Of a stretch of DNA of 64,000 nt, positions 9,028 to 18,942 are shown one piece after another. Within the stretch, counting starts at the first letter, position 1; the number at the start of each line of letters is the position of its first letter. Origin of the DNA: Histomonas meleagridis (taxonomy: Eukaryota > Parabasalia > Tritrichomonadida > Dientamoebidae). Below the pieces are notes generated by a model. It did no database searches and was not told the DNA's origin. It saw only the letters and a program-made list of their open reading frames with translations. The position numbers were made by a program, and so were the translations under genes. The stretch covers positions 1-64,000 of the forward strand of contig WSYJ01000113.1 in assembly GCA_020186115.1 (NCBI GenBank), read 5' to 3'.

Positions 9028-11512
9028 AATTTCAAAATAAAATTTGGAAATTATTTTAATTATTTAAAACACTACTTATTTTAGCATCTTGTAAAGGTCG
9101 TACAGAAATAGTTAAATTACTTTTGGAACAAGAAGGAATTGATATTAATGCTAAAGATATTTATTTGTTTTATTTGATATTTATTATAATAATTTGATAT
9201 TTCAAAATAATATTTGGAAATTATTTAAATTATTTTATTCACCACTTATGTATGCATCTCAAAAAGGTCATACAGAAATAGTTAAATTACTTCTTGAAAA
9301 AGAAGGAGATGGCATAAAAGATATGAATATTTATTTATTTTATTTATCATTCTCAAATAATGTATAAAATTTATCGAAACCATTTAATGATGCATTACGT
9401 TTAGCAATATACAAATGTAAAACAGAAATAGTTAAATTACTTCTTGAACAAGAAGGAATTGATATTAATGCTAAAAATATTTATTTGCTTTATTTATAAT
9501 TTATTTTAATAATTTGATATTTCAAAATAATATTTGGAAATTATTTAAATTTTTTAAAACAGCACTTATTTACGCATCTCAAAATGGATATGAAGACATA
9601 GTTCAATTACTTCTTGAACAAAAAGGAATTGATATTAATGCTAAAGATATTTATTTGTTTTATTTAATATTTGTTTTGGTAATTTGATATTTCAAAATAA
9701 TATTTGGAAATTATTTAAATTATTTAGAACAGCACTTATTTTAGCATCTGAAAATGGTCATACAGAAATAGTTAAATTACTTCTTGAACAAAAAGGAATT
9801 GATATTAATGCTAAAGATATTTATTTGTTTATTTTAATATTTATTTCAATGATTTGATAATTTAATATAATATTTGGAAATTTTTCAAATTATTTTGGAC
9901 AGCACTTATGAATGCATCACAAAACGGTCATATAGAAATCGTTAAATTGCTTCTTGAACAAAATGGTATTGATGTTAATGCCAAAGATGTTTAATTAATT
10001 TAATTAAAATTTATTTTAATGATTTGATAATTTAACATAATATTTGGAAATTATTTTAATTATTTAAAACGGCATTTAATAAAGTATTTTATTTTGGAAA
10101 TGTTAAAATAATTAAACTACTTCTTGAACAAAAAGGATTTGATATTAATGCTAATATTTATTTACTTTATTTGATATTTATTTTATTTTGAAATTTATAA
10201 ATAATATTCATAATTTGTAAAAAATATTTAGCAAAGCACTTATTTCATCAATAGAAAAAGGTAATACAGAAATAGTTCAATTACTTCTTGCACAAAAAGG
10301 AATTGATATTAATGCTAGAGATATTTATTTGTTTTATTTAAAATTTATTTTAATAATTTAATATTTCAAAATAATATTTGGAAATTATTTATATGATTTT
10401 ATACAGCACTTATTTTAGCATCTAGAGAAGGACATATAGAAATAGTCAAATTACTTCTTGAACAAGAAAGTATAGATATTAATGCTAAAGATATTTATTT
10501 GTTTTATTTAATATTTGTTTTGGTAATTTGATATTTCAAAATAATATTTGGAAATTATTTCAAATATTCAAAACAGCACTTATTTTAGCATCTGAAAATG
10601 GCCATACAGAAATAGTTCAATTACTTTTGGAACAAGAAGGAATTGATATTAATGCCAAAGATATTTATTTGTTTTATTTAATATTTATTTTAATAATTCG
10701 ATATTTCAAAATAATATTTGGAAATCAGTTGAAATATTTATCACAGCACTTATTTTAGCATCTTCAGAAGGTCATACAGAAATAGTTAAATTACTTCTTG
10801 AACAAGAAGGAATTGATATTAATGCTAAAGATATTTATTTGTTTTATTTGATATTTTCCTTAAAATTTTGATGTTTTATGAAAGTATTCGGAAATTATTT
10901 AAAATATTCAATACAGCACTTATTTGGGCATCTGATTGTAATTATACAGAAATAGTTCAATTACTTCTTGAACAAGATAAAACTGATATCAATACTAAAA
11001 ATTTTCATTTGCTTTACCTGACATTTATTTTATTAATATGGAATTTCAATAAAATATTTGGAAATTATTTATTATATTTGTAACACCACTTATTGAAGTA
11101 ACCAACTATAATTACATAGAAATAGCAAAATTACTTCTTGCACAAAAAGGAATTGATATTAATGCTAAAGATATTTATTTGTTTTAGTAAATTTTTATTT
11201 TAATAATTTTCTATTTCAAAATAATATTTGGAAATTATTTAAATTATTTAGAACAGCACTTATGAAAGCATCTGAAAAAGGTTACACAGAAATAGTCAAA
11301 TTACTTCTTGAACAAAAAGGAATTGATATTAATGCTAAAGATATTTATTTGTTTGAGTAAATTTTTATTTTAATAATTTGATATTTTTCAGTAATGTTTG
11401 GAAATTATTTAATTTATTTAATACACATATTATTGCAGCTAAATATGGTTATGCAGAAATATGTGGACTTCTAAATATGAAAGCAAATGACATCAAAAAT
11501 AAAGAAATTTAA
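9028..11512 (+). repeat. Array of 15 ankyrin units separated by about 70-bp spacers (locus B)
   Basis: Fifteen ankyrin-coding units (typically TALILASENGHTEIVKLLLE...GIDINAKD) follow one another. The spacing is 170 bp for nearly all, with one of 164 and one of 150. Each unit's ankyrin half translates without a stop or frameshift, while the spacer between INAKD and the next TAL contains stops in the incoming frame. The period is 2 modulo 3, so successive units are in different frames. The last unit (THIIAAKYGYAEICGLLNMKAND) lacks a spacer and ends with its own TAA at 11510-11512, followed by AAG so that the stop overlaps TAAA. The spacers share TTTCAAAATAATATTTGG and AAATTATTTAAATTATTTA blocks. 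They show no consistent GT at the 5' side and no consistent AG at the 3' side. Confidence 0.85.
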
Positions 11513-11914
11513 AGTAAACAACAATTTGAAAAAGCTTCACTGTTAATTGTTCGTAATTAAAGTAATTTTTAAATAACTTATTTATATTTAAAACAATGAT
11601 TTATCTGTATGGATTATATAATCCTTTATGGTTGGGGAGAAACTGAAGAAAACCGCGATACTTTTTGGTAATTTAATGCTGTTTTTGTATTATCCAAGCA
11701 ATTCTTTGTTGAAATAATTACCTATAAAATGTTGACACTTTTGATTGTAATAAAATAGGGTACTCTGATCTCAACCGTTTATATATACGTTTACATCACA
11801 TTTTATTTAGTTACATTTTTCATTAATTTGCAAAAATTTCAAAAAGGTTAATGTTTATGTAAGTATCTAAAATTGTTTACAAATTAACACATACGAATTC
11901 ATTCACATCAATTC
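11513..11914. other. Intergenic, nothing recognised
   Basis: AT-rich sequence after the end of the ankyrin array. No supported gene. Confidence 0.5.
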
Positions 11915-12200
11915 CAAGCTATTTGATGTGAATTCTTTTTCTTGTGAATATTCACAAGATTTGGTTGATTTTTTTCATTAATTAAATCTTCAATTAAACT
12001 TTGAATTCCGTTTTCATGGGACTCATTAATTTTCTGTGTTAATCCATTGATTTGTTGATATAGTTAATAATCTGATCATTTGAATATATTCTTGTTGATT
12101 CTGTTAGTTATGTACCAGCAGATTTATCTTGTTTTTGAACGCGGAATTGATCCTCTTCATTCCTTTGAATAGAAACATCAATATATGGATTAAAATTTTT
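11915..12200 (-). pseudogene. Remnant of a coiled-coil-like gene
   Basis: The minus strand has about 50 codons without a stop (around 12060-11918) reading QQINGLTQKINESHENGIQS and onward to LVNIHKKKNSHQ. A further piece (NEEDQFRVQKQDKSAGT) lies in another frame just upstream. The composition is rich in N, Q, E and K, like many trichomonad coiled-coil proteins, and the frames do not join. I treat it as a decayed fragment of unknown family. Confidence 0.3.
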
Positions 12201-12933
12201 TAATTGTTATCAAAGGTGCTTTAATTTTTTATATTTCAATAATCAAATATAAATAAATTTTGCAATATTTCATAATTATTATCAGATTTTATAAATACCT
12301 TTTATTCGTACATACGATACAAAAATTGAGAGTCTTTGTTGTAAAATTTACAACAAAAAAATATGGAACATTTTATTTTTGGCATAAAATTGAGTTAAAA
12401 TTGAAACAGCCATTCAATTGTGAATCAAACCGTTACTTTTGTGAAGAAAATTATTCATAAATAATATTTTCACTTCATTTTATTATTGTCATGACGTTCT
12501 TCTTGTTTTCGAAACTCGAAAACTATTAGTTAAGGCTCGAATCCCAAATCTCAGTTTGAGATCGATAACGTTCATGTTTTATAATTTCAATAATTCCAAA
12601 AAATTGTGTTTTTAGAAACTCAAAGTGCGACAGTAATTAGCTACAGGAAATTCACAATTTTGCGCCAAAGCAGCGATTATCATGAAATTGTTGAATTTAC
12701 AAAAAAAATATTTTATTAAAAAAATTTTATTTTTGGCTTTTTACATATGAAAATCTTAAATTTTCATTTGTTGAACTCTATTTATCAATAAAAATAATTT
12801 CTCTGATATTTAAATTTTTTGTGGTAATTTTTTCATATTTACATTTAATTGTTGCGAAAGATTCAAAGATTAATAATCTTAGATTTGCATTAATTAATAA
12901 AAATGTTATAATAAATTGTATTCACTTACATTT
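12201..12933. other. Intergenic, AT-rich
   Basis: No supported gene. A 66-codon frame at 12260-12460 looks fortuitous. A GCGCCAAA motif occurs near 12663. The stretch may include the left flank of the pogo-like element, but I could not find its terminal repeats. Confidence 0.4.
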
Positions 12934-12947
12934 TTTTGGCGCCAAAA
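12934..12947. promoter_or_regulatory. E2F-like palindrome
   Basis: A perfect 14-bp palindrome, TTTTGGCGCCAAAA, lies 13 bases before the ATG of the pogo-like transposase. TTTGGCGC matches the E2F/DP consensus of animals and plants. Whether a parabasalid E2F binds it is unknown. Confidence 0.35.
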
Positions 12948-12959
12948 TCACTTTTTTTA

Positions 12960-14160
12960 ATGATATTCGACGAAGAACCAAAAAGCTTTATTAAGGAAAT
13001 GGAAGAAAAACTGAATAAACTCAAGAAGATGAAATCCAATCGCCACGATACCTACGCGCCAAAAGATATTCAACCCGTTTTGAATATTTGAACTGAATCG
13101 GAATTGCCACGTGGTTCATTAACTCGAATTCAAGAAGCCACTGGCATTCCTAAATCAACACTCAGTTATTGGCACCAGAAAAGGATAAAAAATAAAGAAT
13201 GGTTTCCAAATTGCGAAGGGCATCCAAATCGTAAAGTATTTACGAAAGAAACCGAAGCGAGTATGGCAGAAGAAATTAATCAACAAGCCGACTTTAATTT
13301 TGGACCTACGACATTATCACTTAAGATGAAAGCTCTCAATGAGTTTTCATTAAGTGGTAATCCAAAATATGAACGATTTTGCGCGTCTACTACATTTATA
13401 AGCGATTTCATGGCGCGCAATAATACATCATATCGGAAACCACATGCGGAAAGGCGAACGAATATTAATAATGAATATGTTCAAATCTTCCAAGATAAGC
13501 TGAAATTAATATATCAGAAATATCCGAAAGAAAGAATTTAACACATGGATGAAACATGTTGGAAAATTTCGAACACCCCAGCAAAAGTATTACACAAGAT
13601 TGGAGTGCCAACGATTAAAATCCAATCAATCCGAAACGAGAAATTAACTTTGACGGCCATCGCAACAATTAATGCAAATGGGTCAAAGTTGCCGCTTCGG
13701 ATTATTGCCAAAGGCAAAACGAATATGTCCGAGAAGAATTTGAGAAATCAAACGAAAATTTGATTTTTACCCATACTGAACGTAAATGGGCTAATGATGA
13801 TATTCTGATTTCCTATTTATAATGGATTCATAATGAAGCCAATGGTGAACCATGTGCTATAGTTTGGGACATTTTTCCTGCTCATCAAGCAGAAAATGTT
13901 AAGTTGAAAGCTCAAGAGCTTCAAATTGAGATAATATCTGTTCCAGCCGAGGGAACATCAAAATATCAATCTCTTGATGTTAAGGTATTTGGGGAACTTA
14001 AATCAAGAACTCGAAATAAATTTGAGCATTTGGCTTTCAAGAACCAAACATAAAACATAACATATCAAGTATCAATTGAAATTCTTGTTGAATCATGGCT
14101 CAGAATTTCTCAAGAAAATATCGAGGAATCTTGGGAATTAATTAAACAATAAAAAATTCT
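12960..14160 (+). pseudogene. Pogo/Tigger-type (CENP-B-like, DDE_1) transposase, decayed
   Basis: A protein can be followed from an ATG at 12960 (MIFDEEPKSFIKEM). It runs through a CENP-B/pogo-type helix-turn-helix (SLTRIQEATGIPKSTLSYWH), a second DNA-binding part, and the DDE catalytic core. The first Asp is in MDETCWKISN (13545), the second in IVWDIFPAH (about 13870), and the third region in SLDVKVFGELK (about 13980). It is interrupted by TGA near 13090, TAA at 13539-13541, a frameshift near 13763 and TAA codons near 13820 and 14051. The three acidic catalytic positions still look present, so decay may be fairly recent. I did not find flanking inverted repeats. Confidence 0.8.
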
Positions 14161-15165
14161 GAAAAATCACGAATGTGAAGTCATAAGTTTGATGTGTTCT
14201 ATGAAATTATGATTAATTCATCAGAAAAAGTCAACTTTTTCAAAAAGAATCATTGAAAAAATGGTATATTTTTTTACACTATTTTTTGCGAAAGAATAAA
14301 TGACAATTATTGTTTACGCTTCATCTCTTAATTATCATGAATAATAAATCAAAGAAAACATGGACTAGCATAGAAAATCAATAACTCAATGAAATCATTG
14401 TCTAATTAAGGAAAAGATTCAAACAAACATAGTCAAAAAAGTTTACTACCCAATTTGTCACTTTCCGGTTTTCCTAGACCTTATGATTCTGTCTTCCCAG
14501 AAAATGAGTGAGTAAATAAATGCAAAAATATTAAAACTCGTACAATACCTATAACATTGGAATAAAACGATTTTTATTTCAATTTGTTTTTTGTCAGAAA
14601 AAAGTCGAAATGATTAATCACTTTTTCACGTTTTTGAAGAAATTCATATTTTCAATATATCAATTGATTGTGCTCATGATGTAGTTTTTGAAAATAATTT
14701 TAATATAAAATATCATTGTGTGTTGAGTTATTCTTTGTTTAAATTGAATGAAAAATACGTCAAAAATATGGATCTGAATTTAATATGATATTTAACACAG
14801 CAGGCATCAGTATATTCTAACTTTTGAATATAGTTCAAAATGCATGTTTATGTGTTGCCGATCTGATCGATGCGCAAAATTTTTTTTTTGATTTTTTATT
14901 ATTTCAGTGACACATAACATCTAAATATTATTTACAAAATATCTGTTTGATTTATTCAAATTATATGCAAAAGAAACATAGATATTAACTCAGCAAAAAT
15001 ACAACAAAAAATGGATTCAATTATTTCAGTTTATTTTTATCTGATTTTTCGGATTTGTGGTAAAATATTCAATGCATTCAATTTCCTGCCGATCATTTTA
15101 TTCACAAATAATAACAAACTATGTTTGATTCAAACCCTATCAAATAAAATGTAAAAATGGGTATT
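14161..15165. other. Intergenic, nothing recognised
   Basis: About 1 kb of AT-rich sequence between the transposase remnant and the 3' end of the protease gene. I see no frame, repeat or structured RNA I can support. It may contain the right flank of the pogo-like element. Confidence 0.45.
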
Positions 15166-18045
15166 TTATTTCTTTGGTTGATTCTTTTGAAGGAATTCTT
15201 CCCAAACGTCTTGTCCTAAGTAAAATGAATCCAACATTCGAACGACATCCCATTTATCAAAGCAATATTTCATATGTGCAATAGGTTTCTTATTTGGATA
15301 CATTTCCTTATCTCTATTCCAAGTATCTGGGATGTCCAAATCGTAATATATAATATTGCCCTCCCACATTCCTGCAAAACGGCCATCACTTGTTGGGAAT
15401 CCTTTCGAATTACTATCGACAAAGTAAACTTTCCTTATCCATCCATCATCATCATATTTAACGCCATAAATAGTTAGTGCATGTGGAGCGATTGTACCAT
15501 AGTCCACTGCCCAACCAACGAATATTCCTTTTTCAAATGCGTTTGTAATAAACTCGTTAAATTCTTTTCGTGTTACATAACTTACTGATCCCTCTGTTAC
15601 ATCGATTATAACTTTATCTTGGAATACATCTTTGAAGTAACCACCGCCTTCCTCAAATAAGCCTCTGATAAACCAGTTATAACCATTGACTGGTTGGTTA
15701 CCATCGTTTATCCAATGTTTTTTGATATCATCAAATATTCCACTTTTGTCAATATCAGTATATGATATATTAGGTTTTGGTTTGTCCGGGAATAACTCGA
15801 AATATTTCTCAATATATTTCTTATTACGGTCACAGAACCAATGAAGTGCATTGGATGCGTGGCCTGCCCAACACATATCAGAATCAAAACCACCTTCGTA
15901 TGGTTCCACCTTCGCTACATTCCACCAATCATCTCCGTGTTTCCATGGATATGTTTTGCAATTCGGATATTTTTTAAGTGATACCCAATTACTTTCATTT
16001 GATGGTGGTGTGATTCCCTTTAACCAAATTGTTTGTCCTTTATACTTCTCACTATTTCCACCATCCACTATTAGTTCTTCTATATAATCACCATATAGTG
16101 TTATGTCACTGTTTATTGTATTCTTTGGCATAGGCATATATGGTGAGTATTGTGTTAATCGACCTGAAATAGTACTCCATCCTCGGAATTGTGCTTTAGG
16201 CTTTGTAATTGTGAAATTAGGTATATATACTTCTAAATTTTTATGGAGTTGTTTGTCGACATAAAGTGGTGATATATTACCAGCTCCTCCAAGAGGATCA
16301 AATGTTATACTATAATAATCTGTGGACCATTGGGCATATAGACATAATATTTGATTTGTGATTTTCCAGGTATTTAATGTACACTGTTGGAAATATGAAT
16401 ATAAGAAATATTTTTCTGATTTAGAGGTCGACCATCCAATAAATGCTTTCTTATTAGACATAACTAATTTCGGTGGTCGTTCAAGATATACAAAGTTATT
16501 GTCACCAATTGTTCCTAATTGTCCTTCTATTTTTCCTTCTTCGCCATTTAAGTCATAAACAACTAAACATTTTCCTTCTGGAATATTAAGTTTCCAAGAA
16601 GCATAAACAGTCATTGATTGCTTGAAAACAAATGGAAACTTAAGAAGTGATTCAGGTGTACATTCTGGAGTTAAATACCATCCATTAAAATCATATCCAG
16701 TATTATGAAATGTTGAAATGAATTCATTAATAATTACTCCATATGGAAAAGATTGTTGTTGCATTGTACCAAATCCTCCATTAGAATCAAATGTAATTGT
16801 ACCAACAACTTTATAATCAATCCATTTAGCATAAACATCAAAACTTTTAGTGATTTGAATTGGGAATATTATTCTTTTATCATCTTTAAGATCTTCTGAT
16901 GTAAACCATCCAGCAAATAGATAATTCTCTCTTGTAGGTTTTGTAAATTCAGTTACTTCTGTTCCATTTAAATAACTTTGGGATTTGTTTTGTGGTTTGC
17001 CATCATTAAAATGAAATGTAACTGTATGATAAACATATTTTGTCCATATTGGCAAAAATGTTACATTACGTGTAAAGTTATATGGAAATGTAACTTTTTT
17101 AACTTCATTTGAAAGTAGTTTTGGTTTTGAGTCTTTTTCAGAAAATCCATCAAAATAATATTCATTTGATGGTGGAGTAAATGTATTTAATATTTCTTGT
17201 ACTGGTTGGTTAAATGAACAGACCATTGGTAAAGTTGTTCCATTTCCTCCATTACTTTCAAATGTAATTTTACCATCAGCACTGGAAAGGAGATCCCATC
17301 TTGGATACAATGTAATATCTTCTGTAAATTTTCGTGGAAATACAACAGGTATAGGTAATCCAGGATCAGCACACCAACCTGAAAAATAATATTGAGTCCT
17401 ACGATAACCATTTGGAATACTTTGTATTAATGTATCTGAAGTACAATGAAGTGGATTCATAGTTCCAATTCCACCTAATGGATGAAAACTAATTGTTATA
17501 TTTTTATAGTCTGCTTTGGTCCAATTTGCATATAATGTAACGTTACCATTAAATTTATATGGAAATAGTACTTTGGATTCACAAGAGGATGAAAAACACC
17601 AAGCATTAAATTTATATCCCTCTCTATAAAAATCATGAGTTAATTCATCAAAAATTTGACCTGGAACATAAGCTTTTTTGATTTGCTTACCACTGCCTGC
17701 ATTTGCATCAAGTGTAATATAGCTTAAATCAGTAGGTAAGGGTTCTGTAGGTACAGGAGGATTCGTAGGAGTAGGCATTGTGGGTTGATTTGTTTCTGTA
17801 GGTATCAGAGATGTTTGGTTTGGTGCAATTGAATTAGTTTGATTAGTGTCATTAGAAATAGGCTTATCATTTGAAGGTATTAAAACAACCATCAAGACAA
17901 TCAACATGATCACCACTACAGCAATTGTTACTCCGGCAATTACATATTTTTGCGTTTTCGGAGAACATTTTTCATAGTCATCTTCTAATTCTAATCCTTC
18001 ATCAAGATGAAGTTCTTGATTAATACTTGCAGTATCTTCATTCAT
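15166..18045 (-). CDS. Membrane-anchored InlB-repeat protein with an IdeS/Mac-like (C66) cysteine protease domain
   Basis: I start this 959-residue protein at MNEDTAS. The ATG is at 18045, with an initiator-like TCACTT 11 bases upstream; the frame is open further upstream to a TTG at 18378 but looks non-coding. An acidic cytoplasmic N-terminus is followed by one transmembrane helix (residues 34-56) and no signal peptide, so type II topology (C-terminus outside) is likely. A Thr/Pro-rich linker comes next. Then there are about seven InlB/Listeria-Bacteroides-type repeats with GYxFxGW...LYAxW signatures. The last 260 residues resemble the IdeS/Mac-1 (MEROPS C66) fold: WLKGITPP, Cys725 in DMCWAGHASNALHW, His855 in APHALT and Asp877 in FVDSNS give the expected Cys-His-Asp order. 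Known C66 enzymes cut immunoglobulin; the substrate here is unknown. The stop codon overlaps TAAA. Confidence 0.85.
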   Translation of the reverse strand: MNEDTASINQELHLDEGLELEDDYEKCSPKTQKYVIAGVTIAVVVIMLIVLMVVLIPSNDKPISNDTNQTNSIAPNQTSLIPTETNQPTMPTPTNPPVPTEPLPTDLSYITLDANAGSGKQIKKAYVPGQIFDELTHDFYREGYKFNAWCFSSSCESKVLFPYKFNGNVTLYANWTKADYKNITISFHPLGGIGTMNPLHCTSDTLIQSIPNGYRRTQYYFSGWCADPGLPIPVVFPRKFTEDITLYPRWDLLSSADGKITFESNGGNGTTLPMVCSFNQPVQEILNTFTPPSNEYYFDGFSEKDSKPKLLSNEVKKVTFPYNFTRNVTFLPIWTKYVYHTVTFHFNDGKPQNKSQSYLNGTEVTEFTKPTRENYLFAGWFTSEDLKDDKRIIFPIQITKSFDVYAKWIDYKVVGTITFDSNGGFGTMQQQSFPYGVIINEFISTFHNTGYDFNGWYLTPECTPESLLKFPFVFKQSMTVYASWKLNIPEGKCLVVYDLNGEEGKIEGQLGTIGDNNFVYLERPPKLVMSNKKAFIGWSTSKSEKYFLYSYFQQCTLNTWKITNQILCLYAQWSTDYYSITFDPLGGAGNISPLYVDKQLHKNLEVYIPNFTITKPKAQFRGWSTISGRLTQYSPYMPMPKNTINSDITLYGDYIEELIVDGGNSEKYKGQTIWLKGITPPSNESNWVSLKKYPNCKTYPWKHGDDWWNVAKVEPYEGGFDSDMCWAGHASNALHWFCDRNKKYIEKYFELFPDKPKPNISYTDIDKSGIFDDIKKHWINDGNQPVNGYNWFIRGLFEEGGGYFKDVFQDKVIIDVTEGSVSYVTRKEFNEFITNAFEKGIFVGWAVDYGTIAPHALTIYGVKYDDDGWIRKVYFVDSNSKGFPTSDGRFAGMWEGNIIYYDLDIPDTWNRDKEMYPNKKPIAHMKYCFDKWDVVRMLDSFYLGQDVWEEFLQKNQPKK

Positions 18046-18062
18046 TTTATACGAAGTGACCA
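18034..18062 (-). promoter_or_regulatory. Initiator-like TCACTT element and start of the protease gene
   Basis: On the minus strand TCACTT is followed after a few bases by the ATG at 18045. This matches the trichomonad Inr consensus TCA+1YW and its usual position just ahead of the start codon. It supports MNEDTAS as the N-terminus over the longer frame. Confidence 0.5.
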
Positions 18063-18659
18063 ATGAAATAAATGTCCCATTAAAGAGCTTTGATTTAGTC
18101 AGTTTTTCATAGGCATGTGTTGGATTTGTGTGGAGATAACGGTTATAAATTGTTTGTGTTCTTGAATTTTTGAAAAAAATTGTATGAGAAACAACGCAGT
18201 CGGCAGTTAATTGGTTCAAATATGTTTCGTGAAAAAACTGATCGGAATCTGGAATGAAATGACGCAGACGATATTGTTTCTGAATTGATAAAGATCTTTT
18301 CCATATATATAAAAGCCTATCCAAGGACGGCAAGTACCTTATATGAATAAAAATAGAATGTGATACACATTTGTTCAAATTTTCGATAAAATAATAGTGA
18401 AAAGATTTTTAAAAAATATTCCCAGTGTTACAAGAAGATCAATACACATTGTTTTTTAAATTTTAACATATAGTAACTTTAGATACAATTTCATTTAATG
18501 GAAACATAATAAAAAAAATTATTTCAACTTTTTAATTTTTGCGATACGTACTGTTAATATAGTCATGACGGGTGCACCAGTTAACTCTAATTAGAGAATG
18601 CATTTACAATTATTATCAAGGAATTAATTCAATTTTTATAAACTATAATTTCTTTATTT
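18063..18659. other. Upstream region of the protease gene
   Basis: The minus-strand frame stays open to 18378 (a TTG) but lies upstream of the initiator-like element, so I regard it as non-coding. Nothing else was recognised. Confidence 0.45.
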
Positions 18660-18899
18660 CTATTGGAAGTTTGCTACTGAATTATCATATTGCATGTTTG
18701 CCGGAATATTGATATAATTATTTAAATTCCAATTGCACAATAGTATGAATTGCTCAATGTGTTTATTAATGTTTTTTTCTACTTTATTATTTGCAATATT
18801 ATTAATGTGAAAATTTGCATTTTTAATTTCTGTTTGAACAATTTCTCCCGCTTGTTCATTTGTATTTATATTTAATTCTTTGTTAATTTTTGATTCCAA
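18660..18899 (-). CDS. Hypothetical Asn/Glu-rich fragment
   Basis: A 79-codon frame (MESKINKELNINTNEQ...) is rich in N, I and E and looks like part of a trichomonad coiled-coil protein. It lies beside mariner element 2. On the far side of that element (20216-20640), broken minus-strand frames of similar composition occur, including ANLTKITEEIKRYDMKFHQN. The mariner may therefore have landed in an already decaying gene. No family is recognised. Confidence 0.3.
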   Translation of the reverse strand: MESKINKELNINTNEQAGEIVQTEIKNANFHINNIANNKVEKNINKHIEQFILLCNWNLNNYINIPANMQYDNSVANFQ

Positions 18900-18942
18900 A
18901 TATTATTTTTACTTAGTTCAAGAATTTATTTTAATTTTTATA

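Noticed and set aside
10528-11083. Two separate small ankyrin genes (10528-10758 and 10868-11083)
   Set aside because: They are chance joins of a spacer and a unit in one frame inside the 170-bp array.
9028-11512. Canonical spliceosomal introns between ankyrin units
   Set aside because: Spacers show no consistent GT start or AG end. Where some have TTTGTTTT others have TTTGCTTT or TTTACTTT, and the 3' side varies between ACAG, ACAC and CACC. I therefore leave the mechanism open.
9028-11512. Programmed -1 frameshifting at every spacer
   Set aside because: It would need about 14 efficient shifts in a row, I see no standard slippery heptamer in the incoming frame, and several spacers have stops in the outgoing frame as well.
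9028-11512. CRISPR-like array
   Set aside because: The regular period is caused by ankyrin coding units about 100 bp long in a eukaryotic setting; there are no short identical repeats with unique spacers.
12260-12460. A 66-codon frame as a gene
   Set aside because: No domain, no initiator, and a composition like the surrounding intergenic DNA.
18046-18378. N-terminal extension of the C66-like protein
   Set aside because: It begins with TTG, lies upstream of the initiator-like TCACTT, and reads like random AT-rich sequence.
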